From the NCBI RefSeq assembly GCF_902830275.1, contig NZ_CADESW010000008.1, forward strand, positions 124,001-188,000: DNA of 64,000 bases, in the 5' to 3' direction. The stretch comes from Burkholderia stagnalis. GTDB taxonomy: Bacteria > Pseudomonadota > Gammaproteobacteria > Burkholderiales > Burkholderiaceae. Under the pieces are notes generated by a model. The model saw only the letters and a list, made by a program, of their open reading frames with translations, did not search any database and was not told the DNA's origin. This document shows, piece after piece, positions 18,303-27,221 of the stretch. Each line of letters opens with the position of its first letter. The first letter of the stretch is position 1. The position numbers were made by a program, and so were the translations under genes.

Positions 18303-19442
18303 TCAGAACGAATGCCGCATGCCGATCCGCACGTCGGCCTGGGTCTGCGTGGTGGACGGCGTGAAGCTGTAGCCGATCACCGCATCGACGCCCTTCGACG
18401 CGCGCAGGTAATCGCCGGAGATGTAGACGTCGGTGCGCTTCGACAGCAGGTAATGGAGGCCTGCGGTGCCCATGTTCCAGTGGTGGCCTTCGAAGCGCGT
18501 GTGCTGGTAGCCCGCGATCAGGCTGAGCGCCGGCGTGAACTGGTACAGGCCGCCGCCTTCGTACGACTGCATGTGCGACGAGTTGCCGAAGCCCTTGATC
18601 GTCGTGTACGAGTAGTTCGCGTCCAGCGTCAGCTTGCCGATCGTATAGCTCGTGCCGACGCCGAACGTGCCCTGGCTGTCGACGTTCATCGGCGTGTTCG
18701 CGAACAGGTCGGTGCGCGCGCCGGTCGCCGGATCGACAGTGACGGTCTGCTGGCCGAGGAACGTGTGCGTGCCGATCATCGCGTACGGGTCGAACGCGTA
18801 GATGCCGTGCGGGTTGTTCAGGCGCGTGTACGCGGCGCCGATCGAGAAGTCGCCCTTCGTGAAGCTCGCGCCCGCGCTCCATGCGCTGTCGCGGTGGAAG
18901 TTGCCCGCGACGTTGCCGAACGAGTACATCGCGCCGAACTTGAAGCCGTTCAGATCGTTCGACAGGAACTTCACCGAGTTCGGCAGGCGGTCGCCGTTGA
19001 AGCGGTCGAAGTCGCCCTGGTGGATCGCGTAGCCGCTGCCCCAGGCCGAGATGTTGTAGATCGACACCAGTTCGTTCGTGATGTCGAGCTGGTTGCCGAA
19101 CGACAGCGTGCCCCAGTCGTTCTGCAGTCCGACGTAGGCCTGGCGGCCGAATTCGGCGCCGCCGAAGTTCAGCGCGCCGGTGCCGAGGCGGAAGCCGCTT
19201 TCGAGCACGAACACCGCCTTCAGCCCGCCGCCCAGATCCTCGGTGCCCTTCAGGCCGAACCGGTTGCCATACGCGACGCCGTCGTCGAACTTGAACACGT
19301 GCGCGCCGCCCGTGTTGTTCACCCATGTCACGCCCGCATCGAGAATCCCGTACAGCGTCACGCTGCTCTGCGCGTGACCGATGGCGGGAACGCACGCCGC
19401 GCATGCAAGCGCGGCTGCCACGGCAAATTTCGATTGCTTCAT
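18303..19442 (-). CDS. Gram-negative porin (OmpC-like)
   Basis: The 379-residue outer-membrane porin begins with a signal peptide (KQSKFAVAAALACAACVPAI, cleavage after GHAQ). It then shows SSVTLYGILDAGVTWVNN, the diagnostic first strand of Burkholderia general porins. The barrel ends in RIGMRHSF with the terminal Phe. The start at 19442 has a purine-rich GGGAGGGTGG site. It is transcribed alone with a strong terminator. It allows diffusion of small hydrophilic solutes; specificity is unknown. It stands just upstream of choline-related genes but is separated from them by 245 bases. Confidence 0.92.
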   Translation of the reverse strand: MKQSKFAVAAALACAACVPAIGHAQSSVTLYGILDAGVTWVNNTGGAHVFKFDDGVAYGNRFGLKGTEDLGGGLKAVFVLESGFRLGTGALNFGGAEFGRQAYVGLQNDWGTLSFGNQLDITNELVSIYNISAWGSGYAIHQGDFDRFNGDRLPNSVKFLSNDLNGFKFGAMYSFGNVAGNFHRDSAWSAGASFTKGDFSIGAAYTRLNNPHGIYAFDPYAMIGTHTFLGQQTVTVDPATGARTDLFANTPMNVDSQGTFGVGTSYTIGKLTLDANYSYTTIKGFGNSSHMQSYEGGGLYQFTPALSLIAGYQHTRFEGHHWNMGTAGLHYLLSKRTDVYISGDYLRASKGVDAVIGYSFTPSTTQTQADVRIGMRHSF

Positions 19443-19687
19443 CGTCGACCACCCTCCCTGACCCGTTTGATGGAAAGAATCGCCGGCTGCACGCGCAGCG
19501 TCGCGCGCCGGCCGATTCGTATTCAGTACACCCGATGGCCTCGGTATTTCACTTTTCGCAATAGCGCAGCCATTGCCGAAAAATACAAACCCATATTTCG
19601 GCTCACCCGTCTGAACGCGACATCGAATGGTCGCGATGCGACGGGTCGGGAAAACACGGATGGGTGGCGACGGCGGAGGCCTGCGCG

Positions 19688-20644
19688 TCAGCGGCCGTCG
19701 AGCGCGGCCCGCACGGCCGGCAGCCCCGGCGCGCCGTCGGCCGTCGTCACGCCGTCGAGCCAGCCGGCGACGAGCGCCGGATCGGCCTTCAGCACGCGTT
19801 GCGCAGCCAGCGCGGGCGGGGTCTTGTGGTCGAGCATGTCGGCGATCATCCGGTTCTCGATGCCGACCGTGAACGTCATCTGCCGGAACAGCCGCGCAAG
19901 GTTCGCGCACTGGCCGGCGAAGCCCGCGCGGGCGACCGTGTTGACCGTCGCGCCGCCGTAGTCGGGCCCGAAGTACGCGTCGCCGCCGGACAGGTAGGTC
20001 AGCCGGAACTTCGTGTTCATCAGATGCGGCTCCCACGCGAGAAAAACCACCCAGCGCCGGTCGCGCACCGCGCGCTCGACCTGGGTCAGCATCCCCGTCT
20101 CGCTCGATTCGACGAGCGACCAGTTCGCCGGGCCGAGCGCATGGTCGGCCAGCAGCCGCTTGATGTTCTGGTTCGCCGGCGCGCCGGGCTCGATTCCGTA
20201 GATCCGGCCGCCGAAGCGGTCGGCAAAGCGTTCGAGGTCCGCGAACGACCGCACGCCCGCGGCCGCGACGTAGTCGGGCACCGCGAGCGTGAACTTGGCG
20301 CCGCTCAGGTTCGCGTGCAGCACGTCGATCGATCGCTCGTCGACGAACGGCTTCACCAGCGGCCCCTGCGCGGGCATCCAGTTGCCGAGGAACACGTCGA
20401 CCTGCCCTTTCTTGAGCCCCTGGTAGGTAATCGGCAGCGACAGGTTCGACACGTCCTGCCGGTAGCCGAGCGCCTTCAGCACGACGCCCGCCATCGCGTT
20501 GGTCGCGTCGATGTCGGTCCAGCCCGGCCCCGCCATCCGCACGTCGCGGCACGTCTGCGGTTCCGCCGCGTGCGCCGCCGTGATGCAGAAGGCGGCGCAC
20601 GCGGCGCCGATGAGGCTTGCTGCTGCATTGCCCGCTCGTTTCAT
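19688..20644 (-). CDS. choX: Choline/betaine-type ABC substrate-binding protein
   Basis: This 318-residue periplasmic binding protein of the OpuAC/ProX class has a signal peptide ending near TAAHA. The domain includes MAGPGWTDIDATNAMAGVVL, VDVFLGNWMPAQ and WVVFLAWEPHLMN, whose Trp and Tyr residues form the aromatic box for a quaternary ammonium group. GNWMPAQ is typical of choline-binding ChoX proteins. The ATG at 20644 has GGAG six bases upstream; another at 20656 adds four residues. It lies 25 bases downstream of choline sulfatase in the same operon. No ATPase or permease is in the window, so it must share a system encoded elsewhere. Confidence 0.82.
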   Translation of the reverse strand: MKRAGNAAASLIGAACAAFCITAAHAAEPQTCRDVRMAGPGWTDIDATNAMAGVVLKALGYRQDVSNLSLPITYQGLKKGQVDVFLGNWMPAQGPLVKPFVDERSIDVLHANLSGAKFTLAVPDYVAAAGVRSFADLERFADRFGGRIYGIEPGAPANQNIKRLLADHALGPANWSLVESSETGMLTQVERAVRDRRWVVFLAWEPHLMNTKFRLTYLSGGDAYFGPDYGGATVNTVARAGFAGQCANLARLFRQMTFTVGIENRMIADMLDHKTPPALAAQRVLKADPALVAGWLDGVTTADGAPGLPAVRAALDGR

Positions 20645-20669
20645 CGTTTGCTCCATCGTCAGAGTAGGT

Positions 20670-22211
20670 TCAGGCCGGGCGCGGCACGCGCGGAAAGCGC
20701 GCCATCGCCTCGAGCGCGTCGAGTTCGAGGTGATTGCGCATGTAGCGCTGGCTCGCGTCGGCAAACGGCTGCCAGTCCCACGCGTGGATGCGCCCGCGCG
20801 TGGTCGCCGCGAAATGAAAGCGCCGCCGCCGCTGGCTCGCGAGCACGTCCTGATGCAGCGCGGGCAGGTTCCAGCGCTGCGCTGCTTCCGCGCGGAACGC
20901 CGCGAGCACACCGGCCGCGTGCGGCGCATCGGCGAGGTTCTCCAGCTCGCGCGGGTCGTCTCTCAAGTTGTAGAGCTGGTCGGGGTCGGCCGGGCAATGC
21001 ACGTATTTCCAGTCGCCGCGGCGGATCATCACGATCGGCGCGATCGCGCCCTCGGCCAGGTATTCGCCGAACGCGACGTCGTGCGCGGGCGCACCGCGCA
21101 AGTGCGGCACGAGGCTCGCGCCGTCGACCGGATCGGGCCAGCCGCCGGCCGGCATGCCGCCGGCAAGCTCGACGAGCGTCGGCAGCAGGTCGACGTGCGA
21201 CACGGGCCCCGCCACGCGCGCCGCGTCGAAGCGGCCCGGCGCATGGACGATCAGCGGCACGCGGCAGCCGCCTTCGAAGAACGTCATCTTGTACCAGAGG
21301 CCGCGTTCGCCGAGCATGTCGCCGTGGTCCGACGTGACGATCACGATCGTGTCGTCCGCGAAGCCGCTTTCCTCGAGTGCCGCGAGCACGCGGCCGAACT
21401 GCGCGTCGACGTAGGACGTCGCGCCGTAGTACGCATGGCGCGCATTGCGCACCTGCGCGTCGGTCGGCGGCGTGCGGTCGGTTTCGCAGACGGCGCGCAG
21501 CCGCCGCGAATGCGGATCGCTGCTGCCGAGCCCGGCGGGCACGGCCGGCATGTCGATTTCGTCGTGGCGGTACAAGTCCCAGTATTCGCGCGAGATCGCG
21601 TACGGATCGTGCGGATGCGTGAGCGACACGACCATGCAGAACGGCCGCGCATCCAGCCCCGCCGCCCGCGCGCGCGCGAGGTCGAACAGCTTCTGCCGCG
21701 CGGCGAACGCGACCTCGTCGTCGAAGTCGAGCTGATTGGTGCGCACGCACGGGCCGGCGTCGAGCACCGAACTCATGTTGTGATACCAGCTCGGCCGCTC
21801 CGCTGGGCGCGCCCAGTCGGGCACCCAGCCGAAATCGGCCGGATAGATGTCGGTCGTCAGCCGCTCCTCGAAGCCGTGCAGCTGGTCGGGGCCGCAGAAA
21901 TGCATCTTGCCGGACAGCACCGTGCGGTAGCCGGCCGCGCGCAGGTAGTGCGCGAAGGTCAGCGTTTGCGCCGGCAATTCGGCGGCGTTATCGTAGGCGC
22001 CGATCGCCGACGGCAGCTTGCCTGTCATCAGCGAGAAGCGCGACGGCGCGCACAGCGGGCTCGCGCAATACGCGGCATCGAACACGACGCCTTGCGCGGC
22101 GAGCCGGTCAAGCGTCGGCGTGCGCGCGATGCGGTTGCCGTAGGCGGGCAGCGCGAACGGCGTGAGCTGGTCGGCCATCAGGATCAGGATGTGGGGTGTC
22201 GGGTTCGTCAT
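20670..22211 (-). CDS. betC: Choline-sulfatase
   Basis: The 513-residue sulfatase hydrolyses choline-O-sulfate to choline and sulfate. The N-terminal metal site appears as LILMADQL, and the formylglycine motif CAPSR begins at Cys54, the expected position, continuing as FSLMTGKLP. Later elements HFCGPDQLHGFEERLTTDIY and VTSDHGDMLGERGLWYK supply metal and substrate ligands and match BetC. The start at 22211 gives the family N-terminus. It heads a leftward pair with the choline-binding protein and is divergent from the LysR gene at 22438. Confidence 0.95.
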   Translation of the reverse strand: MTNPTPHILILMADQLTPFALPAYGNRIARTPTLDRLAAQGVVFDAAYCASPLCAPSRFSLMTGKLPSAIGAYDNAAELPAQTLTFAHYLRAAGYRTVLSGKMHFCGPDQLHGFEERLTTDIYPADFGWVPDWARPAERPSWYHNMSSVLDAGPCVRTNQLDFDDEVAFAARQKLFDLARARAAGLDARPFCMVVSLTHPHDPYAISREYWDLYRHDEIDMPAVPAGLGSSDPHSRRLRAVCETDRTPPTDAQVRNARHAYYGATSYVDAQFGRVLAALEESGFADDTIVIVTSDHGDMLGERGLWYKMTFFEGGCRVPLIVHAPGRFDAARVAGPVSHVDLLPTLVELAGGMPAGGWPDPVDGASLVPHLRGAPAHDVAFGEYLAEGAIAPIVMIRRGDWKYVHCPADPDQLYNLRDDPRELENLADAPHAAGVLAAFRAEAAQRWNLPALHQDVLASQRRRRFHFAATTRGRIHAWDWQPFADASQRYMRNHLELDALEAMARFPRVPRPA

Positions 22212-22437
22212 CGGCGGTCGGGAAAGAAAACGGGTCGCGTCGGGATCGCGCGCGACGCTTCGGCAGCCACTTGTCTGCTGAAACGGCGACGCTCGGCCGA
22301 TATCGCGCGGAACCCCGCGAAACCTCGCTAGAATCGCCGGACGCCCCGCGTGCCGCGTCGCGCGCACGGTTGCACTATTGCCCGCCGTATCCCGCCCGGG
22401 AAGGCGTTCGGCCCTTATGGGCCCATTAGAGAGGCTT

Positions 22438-23349
22438 ATGTCGAAACCCGATTCGCTCCCGTCGATGCAGGCGCTGCGCGCGTTCGAATCGGCCGCGCGG
22501 CTCGCGAGCTTCACGGCCGCCGCGCGCGAGCTCGGCTCGACGCAGCCGGCCGTCAGCCAGCAGGTGTTCCAGCTCGAGGCGGAGCTCGGCGTGCCGCTGT
22601 TCGAGCGCAGCCCGCGCGGCGTGACGCTGACCGACGACGGCAAGCGCCTGTACGAAGCGGTGCGCGCGAGCCTCGACACGCTGCGCGCCGCCACCGCCGC
22701 GCTGCGTGCGCGGCGCGAGCACGGCACGCTCACGCTCGTCACCGACGTCGGCTTCGCGACCTACTGGCTGATGCCGCGCCTCGCGGGCCTGAAGCGCGTG
22801 ATGCCCGGCGTCGACGTGCGGGTCGTCACGTCGCAGGATGTCGACGTGCAGCGCGACCAGGCGGACATCGCGATCCTGTTCGGCGACGGCCACTGGCCGT
22901 CGTGCACGGCCGCGCGGCTGTTTCCCGAGACAGTCGCGCCGGTCTGCTCGCCGGCGTTCCGGGCCGCGCATCCGCAGGTCGCGCAGCCGCGCGACCTCGC
23001 CGGGCTGCCGCTGCTGCACGTGCAGCCGACGCGGCCGGAGCGCTGGCTCTCGTGGCGCGGCTGGTTCGACGCGCACGGGCTCGCCGCGCCGGCCGCCGCG
23101 CACGGCGTGACCTTCAACAGCTACGCGCTGGTGATCCACGCGGCACTGCTCGGCGAAGGCGTCGCGCTCGGCTGGACGCCGCTCGTCGACGAACTGCTCG
23201 CGTCCGGCCAGCTCGTGACGCTCGTCGATGCGCCGGTCGTCACGTCGCGCGGCTACTTCCTCGTACGGCCGCCGGCGCGGCCCGAGCCGGACGCGGTGCC
23301 GGTGTTCCGGCGCTGGCTGCTGGACGCGTGCGCCGCCCGCTCCGGGTAA
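22438..23349 (+). CDS. LysR regulator of choline-sulfate use
   Basis: This 303-residue regulator has a GcvA-like HTH (SMQALRAFESAARLASFTAA, then LGSTQPAVSQQVFQLEAELG) and a binding domain from about 95. It is divergent from betC with 226 bases between, the arrangement seen for choline-sulfate utilisation regulators, so it probably activates betC-choX. The start at 22438 follows GAGAGGCTT. The ligand is probably choline or choline sulfate, which is inferred from context. Confidence 0.87.
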   Translation: MSKPDSLPSMQALRAFESAARLASFTAAARELGSTQPAVSQQVFQLEAELGVPLFERSPRGVTLTDDGKRLYEAVRASLDTLRAATAALRARREHGTLTLVTDVGFATYWLMPRLAGLKRVMPGVDVRVVTSQDVDVQRDQADIAILFGDGHWPSCTAARLFPETVAPVCSPAFRAAHPQVAQPRDLAGLPLLHVQPTRPERWLSWRGWFDAHGLAAPAAAHGVTFNSYALVIHAALLGEGVALGWTPLVDELLASGQLVTLVDAPVVTSRGYFLVRPPARPEPDAVPVFRRWLLDACAARSG

Positions 23350-23484
23350 ACCACCCCGGGCGCACTGACGCGCCGATACCAGCCACACGGCGGGTAAGTT
23401 CTATCCGCTCCGAATCTGGCCTGATTTACTTCAGCATCGTGCTTTGCCGCTCACGGCAAGACGTTTATCGACCAGAGGAGCCCC

Positions 23485-24354
23485 ATGAGCGACGCCCAAC
23501 GCCCCGAACAATTCGTCCTGACGCTGTCGTGCCCGAGCGCGGCCGGCCAGGTCGCCGCCGTCGTCGGCTTTCTCGACCGGCATCGCTGCTACGTCGACGC
23601 GCTGAACGTGTTCGACGACGACCTGAGCAACCGCTTCTTCGTGCGCTGCGTGTTCCACCCGACCGACGAAACGCTGCACATCGATGCGCTGCGGCACGAA
23701 TTCGCGCCGATTGCCGCCGGCTTCGACATGCAGTGGGCGATCCACGACGTCAACGCGCGGCCGAAAGTGCTGATCATGGTGTCGAAGCTCGAGCACTGCC
23801 TTGCCGACCTGCTGTTCCGCTGGCGGATGGGCGAGCTGAAGATGGACATCGTCGGCATCGTGTCGAACCATCCGGATTTCGAACCGCTCGCCGCACAGCA
23901 CGGGCTGCCGTTCCGTCACTTCCCGATCACCGCGGAAACCAAGGCGCAGCAGGAAGCGCAGTGGCTCGACGTGTTCGAGACGAGCGGCGCCGAGCTCGTG
24001 ATTCTCGCGCGCTACATGCAGGTGTTGTCGAAGGAAACGAGCGCGAAGCTCGCGAACCGCGCGATCAACATCCACCATTCGTTCCTGCCCGGCTTCAAGG
24101 GCGCGAAGCCGTACCACCAGGCGCACGCGCGCGGCGTGAAGCTGATCGGCGCAACCGCGCACTTCGTCACCGACGATCTCGACGAAGGCCCGATCATCGA
24201 GCAGGTGGTCGAGCGCGTCGATCACGCGCATCGCCCGGAGCAGCTGCTCGCGGCCGGGCGTGACGTCGAGTGCATCACGCTCGCGCGCGCGGTGAAGGCG
24301 TTCATCGAGCGGCGCGTGTTCCTGAACGGGGATCGGACGGTGGTGTTTCCGTAA
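23485..24354 (+). CDS. purU: Formyltetrahydrofolate deformylase
   Basis: The 289-residue PurU hydrolyses 10-formyl-THF to THF and formate. An ACT domain occupies residues about 10-90 (FVLTLSCPSAAGQVAAVVGF), followed by a formyltransferase-type domain with NIHHSFLPGFKGAKPYHQA (catalytic Asn/His) and HFVTDDLDEGPII (Asp). The start has AGAGGAGCC upstream. PurU is often linked to betaine and sarcosine catabolism because demethylation floods the one-carbon pool; the choline genes beside it fit this. Confidence 0.94.
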   Translation: MSDAQRPEQFVLTLSCPSAAGQVAAVVGFLDRHRCYVDALNVFDDDLSNRFFVRCVFHPTDETLHIDALRHEFAPIAAGFDMQWAIHDVNARPKVLIMVSKLEHCLADLLFRWRMGELKMDIVGIVSNHPDFEPLAAQHGLPFRHFPITAETKAQQEAQWLDVFETSGAELVILARYMQVLSKETSAKLANRAINIHHSFLPGFKGAKPYHQAHARGVKLIGATAHFVTDDLDEGPIIEQVVERVDHAHRPEQLLAAGRDVECITLARAVKAFIERRVFLNGDRTVVFP

Positions 24355-24408
24355 GCGGCCGGTTCAAGCATGCGGCCCGGTGCGCCCGAAGCCGTTCCAG
24401 CCGACCAG

Positions 24409-24693
24409 GGCCTGTTCACGCTGATAACGGGCTTGCGCTGGCCCCCGGAAGGGCCGAGCGCAAGGAATGCGACGGAGCGAATACTCGACGTATTCGCGAG
24501 GCGCATGACGCAGCGCTCGGCCCTTCTGGGGGCCAGCCCCACGAATGACTTTTTCAAATCAGCGGAACGTGCCTTTCCGCCCGCATTGCCGCGTCGTTCG
24601 TCGTTGCAATAGCAACGGCTATTGCGCCTCCTCTCTCCTTGCCCTGCGGGCGGAAAGGCACGTTCGCAAGCCCGTTATCAGCGTGAACAGGCC
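24409..24693. repeat. Nested palindromic element with 29-bp terminal inverted repeats
   Basis: The outer arms 24409-24437 and 24665-24693 are perfect 29-bp inverted copies. Inside them, arms 24438-24460 and 24514-24536 pair at 22 of 23 positions and enclose an 8-bp hairpin (24477-24484/24490-24497). A second perfect 21-bp pair (24565-24585/24645-24665) encloses another 8-bp hairpin (24606-24613/24618-24625). The whole can fold as a cloverleaf. It lies between the convergent purU and MFS genes and contains no credible gene. It could be a non-autonomous mobile element, a structured RNA or a bidirectional terminator. Confidence 0.85.
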
Positions 24694-24729
24694 ACTAGAG
24701 CGCACCCGAATTTCAAGCACGCTTCGGGA

Positions 24730-26094
24730 TCAGGTCTGCGCCGTCACCGCGCGCGGCTCGCTCGTCGCGCCTTCGCACTGAATGCGCGAGACCAGCATCA
24801 GCGCGCATGCCAGCGTAATGAGCACATGCACGATGCCCAGTGCGACCACCGACAGAATGCTGCCGGTGGCGCTCAGGAGGAACTGGCCGAGAATCGGCGT
24901 CGTGCCCGCGAACACCATGCCGCAGATCTGGTACGCGAGCGAGATGCCCGTGTAGCGCACCTGCGCCGGGAAGGCCTTCGCGAGCATGCCGGCCATTGCC
25001 GCGTAATACAGCGAGTGCGGAATCGACGCGAGCGCCATGCCGAACATCGCCAATTTGGTCGAGCCCGTGGCGATCAGCGTGAACATGATCGGCAGGGCCA
25101 CGATCTCGGGCACGAGCATGTAGACGACCGCCTTCCTGAGATCGAGCTTCGTCGCGAGCACGGCGCCGAACGGCTGCACGATCAACTGCACGACGATCGC
25201 GAACGTGATCACGCCGAGGAATTGCGTGCGGTCGAAGCCGATCGACGTCACCGCCCACGAAAGCGCGAACGTCGTCTTGAAGTAGGTCGCCGAAAGCGCG
25301 ATCACGCAGGCACCCACGCCAATTGCGACCAGCGCCTTGTGGTGGCGCAGCACTTCGCCGATCGGCAGCTTCACGACCTTGTTCTCCGCCTGCAGCGCCT
25401 TCATGGCCGGCGACTCGTCCACGCTCATGCGAATGAACATGCCCACTGCCACCAGCAGCGCCGACATCAGGAACGGCACGCGCCATCCCCACGTCATGAA
25501 CTGGTGGTCCGGCAGCGTCGAGACGGCGAGAAACGCCACGGTCGCGAGCAGATTGCCGGCGGGCGAACCTTGCTGCGCGAACGCCGAATAGAAAATCTCC
25601 TTGCCCTTGGGCGCATGCTCCGACGAGAGCACCACCGCGCCGCCCCACTCCCCGCCCATCGCGATGCCCTGCAGCAGGCGCAGGAAAACGAGCAGCACCG
25701 GCGCGATCACGCCCGCCTGGCCGTAAGTGGGCAACAGGCCCATCGCCGTGGTGCAGAAGCCCATCAGCATCAGCGTGATGATGAGCGTTTTCTTGCGGCC
25801 CACCTTGTCTCCCAGGTGGCCGAACACGATGCCGCCGATCGGGCGCGCGAGGAAGCCGACCCAGAACGACGCGAACGACGCGAGCACGCCGACCGCAGGC
25901 GAGGTCGTGGGGAAAAACAACTTGCCGAGCACGAGCGCCGCCGCCGTGCTGTACGCGTAAAAGTCGTACCACTCGATCGTTGTGCCAACGAACGAGGCGA
26001 CGCCGGCCTTGCGGGCCTGGCGATGCTGGGTGTCGAGCGTGGAAGCTTCCAAGGTATGTCTCCGGATATCGATTTCGACCGCCGTGCTTCTCAT
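24730..26094 (-). CDS. MFS transporter, metabolite:H+ symporter (MHS) family
   Basis: This is a protein of about 454 residues with twelve membrane segments. It shows the MHS signatures TIEWYDFYAYSTAAALVLGK in helix 1 and FGHLGDKVGRKKTL in the 2-3 loop, then FLRLLQGIAMGGEWGGAVVL. MHS members import organic acids, betaine or aromatic acids. It is divergent from the IclR regulator and the catabolic genes that follow, and probably imports their substrate. The ATG at 26094 was chosen for AGGGG upstream; 26118 is an in-frame alternative. Its 3' end lies 36 bases from the nested palindrome. Confidence 0.88.
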   Translation of the reverse strand: MRSTAVEIDIRRHTLEASTLDTQHRQARKAGVASFVGTTIEWYDFYAYSTAAALVLGKLFFPTTSPAVGVLASFASFWVGFLARPIGGIVFGHLGDKVGRKKTLIITLMLMGFCTTAMGLLPTYGQAGVIAPVLLVFLRLLQGIAMGGEWGGAVVLSSEHAPKGKEIFYSAFAQQGSPAGNLLATVAFLAVSTLPDHQFMTWGWRVPFLMSALLVAVGMFIRMSVDESPAMKALQAENKVVKLPIGEVLRHHKALVAIGVGACVIALSATYFKTTFALSWAVTSIGFDRTQFLGVITFAIVVQLIVQPFGAVLATKLDLRKAVVYMLVPEIVALPIMFTLIATGSTKLAMFGMALASIPHSLYYAAMAGMLAKAFPAQVRYTGISLAYQICGMVFAGTTPILGQFLLSATGSILSVVALGIVHVLITLACALMLVSRIQCEGATSEPRAVTAQT

Positions 26095-26136
26095 GAGAAA
26101 CAGGCCCCTTCGGCACATGCAGACGGCCGCGCAAAT

Positions 26137-26153
26137 TGTTCATATTTAGAACA
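26137..26153. promoter_or_regulatory. Candidate operator, TGTTC/GAACA dyad
   Basis: TGTTC-ATATTTA-GAACA is a perfect 5-bp dyad in the AT-rich divergent region between the MHS and IclR genes, close to the MHS start. IclR-type binding is possible. Confidence 0.4.
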
Positions 26154-26308
26154 TCATTTCTCTTATCGAACAATCGCCGAAGCGTGCGAAATATGCGGCG
26201 CTCGCTTTACGGCGTCAATCAAGGGACAACCCGAAGTCGCGTCGTACCCGGTCAACGCGGCTGCGCGTGCGACGCCGGTGTTTACCCGTAAGCGTATTGC
26301 CAAATTTC

Positions 26309-26324
26309 TATCGATATGGCGATA
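26309..26324. promoter_or_regulatory. Candidate operator, TATCG/CGATA dyad
   Basis: TATCG-ATATGG-CGATA ends nine bases before the IclR start, where binding could block its own translation start or promoter. This is assigned by position and symmetry only. Confidence 0.4.
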
Positions 26325-26332
26325 ATGTTCTC

Positions 26333-27076
26333 ATGGATGTGAAAACTGCAGTGCGCGTCTTCGACGTGATCAACCTCTTTGCCGAAGTCCGGCAACCGAT
26401 GATCTACAGCGAGATAGCGCGTCGAACCGAGATTCCGCTGTCGAGCTGCCACGCGCTGTTGCAGACGATGGTGGCCAAGGGCTATCTCTACGCGCCGGGC
26501 GTGAAGGCGGGCTATTACCCCACGCAGCGCCTGCTGCACGTCGCGCGCGACATCTGCAGCGAAGACCCGCTGACGCTGATGTTCCAGCCGCTGCTTTCCG
26601 CGCTGCGCGATGCGACCGGCGAGACGACGGCACTCGCCACGCTGGCAGGCAACCGCGTCGTCTATCTCGACGTCGTGGAGTCGCGCCAGAAGATCCGCTA
26701 CAGCGACGAGCCGGGCGGCTTCATGTCCGTCGCGAGCGCGGCCGGCAAGGCGCTGCTCGGCGCGCTGGCGCCCGCGGCGCGACGCAAGCTGCTCGACAGC
26801 TGCGAACCGCTGGCGGTCGCGCCGGGCGGCTCGTTCGTGGACCGCGCAACGTTCGAGCGCGACATCGAACAGGGCGTGGCCGACGGCTGGCATCGCTCGA
26901 CGGGCGAAAGCGTCGAAGACGTGGCCGGCCTCGCGCGCGGGTTCCTGATTCATGGCGAGGCATTCGCGCTCGTCATCGGCGCGCCCAAGGCGCGTCTCCT
27001 GAAGCACGAGCAGCATGCCGTGAAGGCGCTGCTCGAGGTGTATGCGCAAATCCCGCCCTCGCTGCTGGCCGCCTGA
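26333..27076 (+). CDS. IclR family transcriptional regulator
   Basis: The 247-residue regulator has an HTH at residues 1-65 (DVKTAVRVFDVINLFAEVRQ, then ARRTEIPLSSCHALLQTMVA) and an IclR effector domain (about 75-245; LATLAGNRVVYLDVVESRQ, SVASAAGKALLGALAP). It is divergent from the MHS transporter and stands before the cyclase, SDR, dehydrogenase and AtoE genes, so it most likely controls both arms. The ligand is unknown. The start at 26333 fits the family N-terminus. Confidence 0.88.
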   Translation: MDVKTAVRVFDVINLFAEVRQPMIYSEIARRTEIPLSSCHALLQTMVAKGYLYAPGVKAGYYPTQRLLHVARDICSEDPLTLMFQPLLSALRDATGETTALATLAGNRVVYLDVVESRQKIRYSDEPGGFMSVASAAGKALLGALAPAARRKLLDSCEPLAVAPGGSFVDRATFERDIEQGVADGWHRSTGESVEDVAGLARGFLIHGEAFALVIGAPKARLLKHEQHAVKALLEVYAQIPPSLLAA

Positions 27077-27184
27077 CGGCTCGCGCGCAACGTCCGGCGG
27101 GGCACGAAGCGAATCGGCCCGGCAGGCAGCGGCATAACGAAACGGCCACGGAACGGATCGCCGGCGTGACGTATCGCCGGGCCC

Positions 27185-27214
27185 GGAGGCGGAGGCGGAG
27201 GCGGAGGCGGAGGA
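27185..27214 (+). repeat. Tandem GGAGGC hexamers overlapping the ribosome-binding site
   Basis: Four perfect GGAGGC units and a fifth GGAGGA stand directly before the cyclase start at 27222. Each unit contains a GGAGG Shine-Dalgarno core; the last lies eight bases from the ATG. Confidence 0.85.
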
Positions 27215-27221
27215 AGACAGC

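Noticed and set aside
18120..19961. Open frame of about 610 codons crossing the porin on the plus strand
   Set aside because: It is the shadow of the porin gene and crosses the porin terminator; no similarity to any protein family.
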